A DNA stretch of 64,000 bases, from positions 50,197,619 to 50,261,618 of the forward strand of contig OX328102.1 in assembly GCA_946811185.2 (NCBI GenBank), given 5' to 3'. Shown piece after piece: positions 63,684 through 64,000 of this stretch. Made by a program: the position numbers and the translations under genes. The stretch comes from Hippopus hippopus (Eukaryota > Mollusca > Bivalvia > Cardiida > Cardiidae). Positions within the stretch are counted from its first letter, which is position 1. Each line of letters starts with the position of its first letter. Below the pieces are notes generated by a model that saw only the letters and a list, made by a program, of their open reading frames with translations, did not search any database and was not told the DNA's origin.

Positions 63684-63935
63684 CTTGCACGGTAGCTCAG
63701 TGTTTAGCGTATCGGACTATTGACCTGGTGGTTGTGAGTTCGATACCCAACTGAGGCAAACTTACTTTCCGGTGATATTTCGCCTCTCACCTCTCTCAGA
63801 TGCATGTGAAAGTAGTTAGTGACTTGGAAAGAAAGTTGTGTAAATACTGAAGTGAGAAAGCCAGGTAACACATGCATAGGTGTACTGACCACTGTGACAT
63901 GTCCTGGCTATTAAAATGGCATTAAACTCCAAAAC
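63684..63935 (+). repeat. SINE-3, full length
   Basis: GCACGGTAGCTCAGTGTTTA (A box at about 63691), B box GAGTTCGATACCCAA at about 63736, AAAGCCAGGTAACACATGCA, and an A-rich tail. Confidence 0.85.
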
Positions 63936-64000
63936 AAACCAAATTCCATGTCCTAACTCCATGTGTCAAGATTGCTTTCAATTCAAGAAGATTTTTTTTG

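Noticed and set aside
63419..63754. 111-residue open frame
   Set aside because: It runs from the end of a type A element into SINE-3; no conserved features.

Overview
This is eukaryotic, AT-rich, intron-dominated animal DNA. The repeats (several tRNA-derived SINEs, Helentron-like elements with internal tandem arrays and a 3' hairpin before CTCTWG, and very many short hairpin MITEs) resemble what is known from bivalve genomes, most likely a heterodont clam or mussel. That placement is inferred from repeat style only. There are no operons, no rRNA genes and no CRISPR arrays.

The only host gene I can support is on the + strand. Five exons with good splice sites lie at 2105-2176, 4095-4601, 7940-8098, 25010-25087 and 37951-38583, and a weak sixth lies at 40909-40959. 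Every exon is a whole number of codons and every junction is phase 0. The gene starts before the window and probably continues past its right edge. The five supported exons encode 483 residues: two helical, charged segments plus long Ser-rich low-complexity stretches, including three tandem 10-residue RQ(H/N)SF units. I do not recognise the family.

The rest is repeats. The commonest is a TTAA-flanked MITE of about 230 bp with a central 60-70 bp near-perfect palindrome (hp-MITE, piggyBac-like by target site and CCCTTT end). I count about 70 full or partial copies. Two other TTAA-flanked families share a different palindrome. There are three tRNA-type SINE families, and one long-TIR family beginning GAGCCATGCTCT.

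Larger mobile elements are a miniature LTR retrotransposon (26559-27091) with 208-bp LTRs, an 18-nt primer site and a polypurine tract but only 117 bp inside, whose LTRs carry a tRNA-like pol III promoter; an internally deleted pogo-like transposon (35258-36571) whose empty site can be read in a neighbouring repeat; a 1.53-kb TA-flanked element (14775-16304) that splits one hp-MITE; a 629-bp TA element (16638-17266); a GC-rich element with a TATA box (39238-40003); a Tc1-like transposase fossil (9624-9775); and Helentron-like elements at 6363-7555, 13191-13333, 18689-19729, 25199-25830, 34802-37289, 43383-44406 and 62284-63430.

The nesting gives a relative history: hp-MITEs and SINE-1 are older hosts, later split by SINEs, the miniature LTR element, TA elements and Helentron-like elements.
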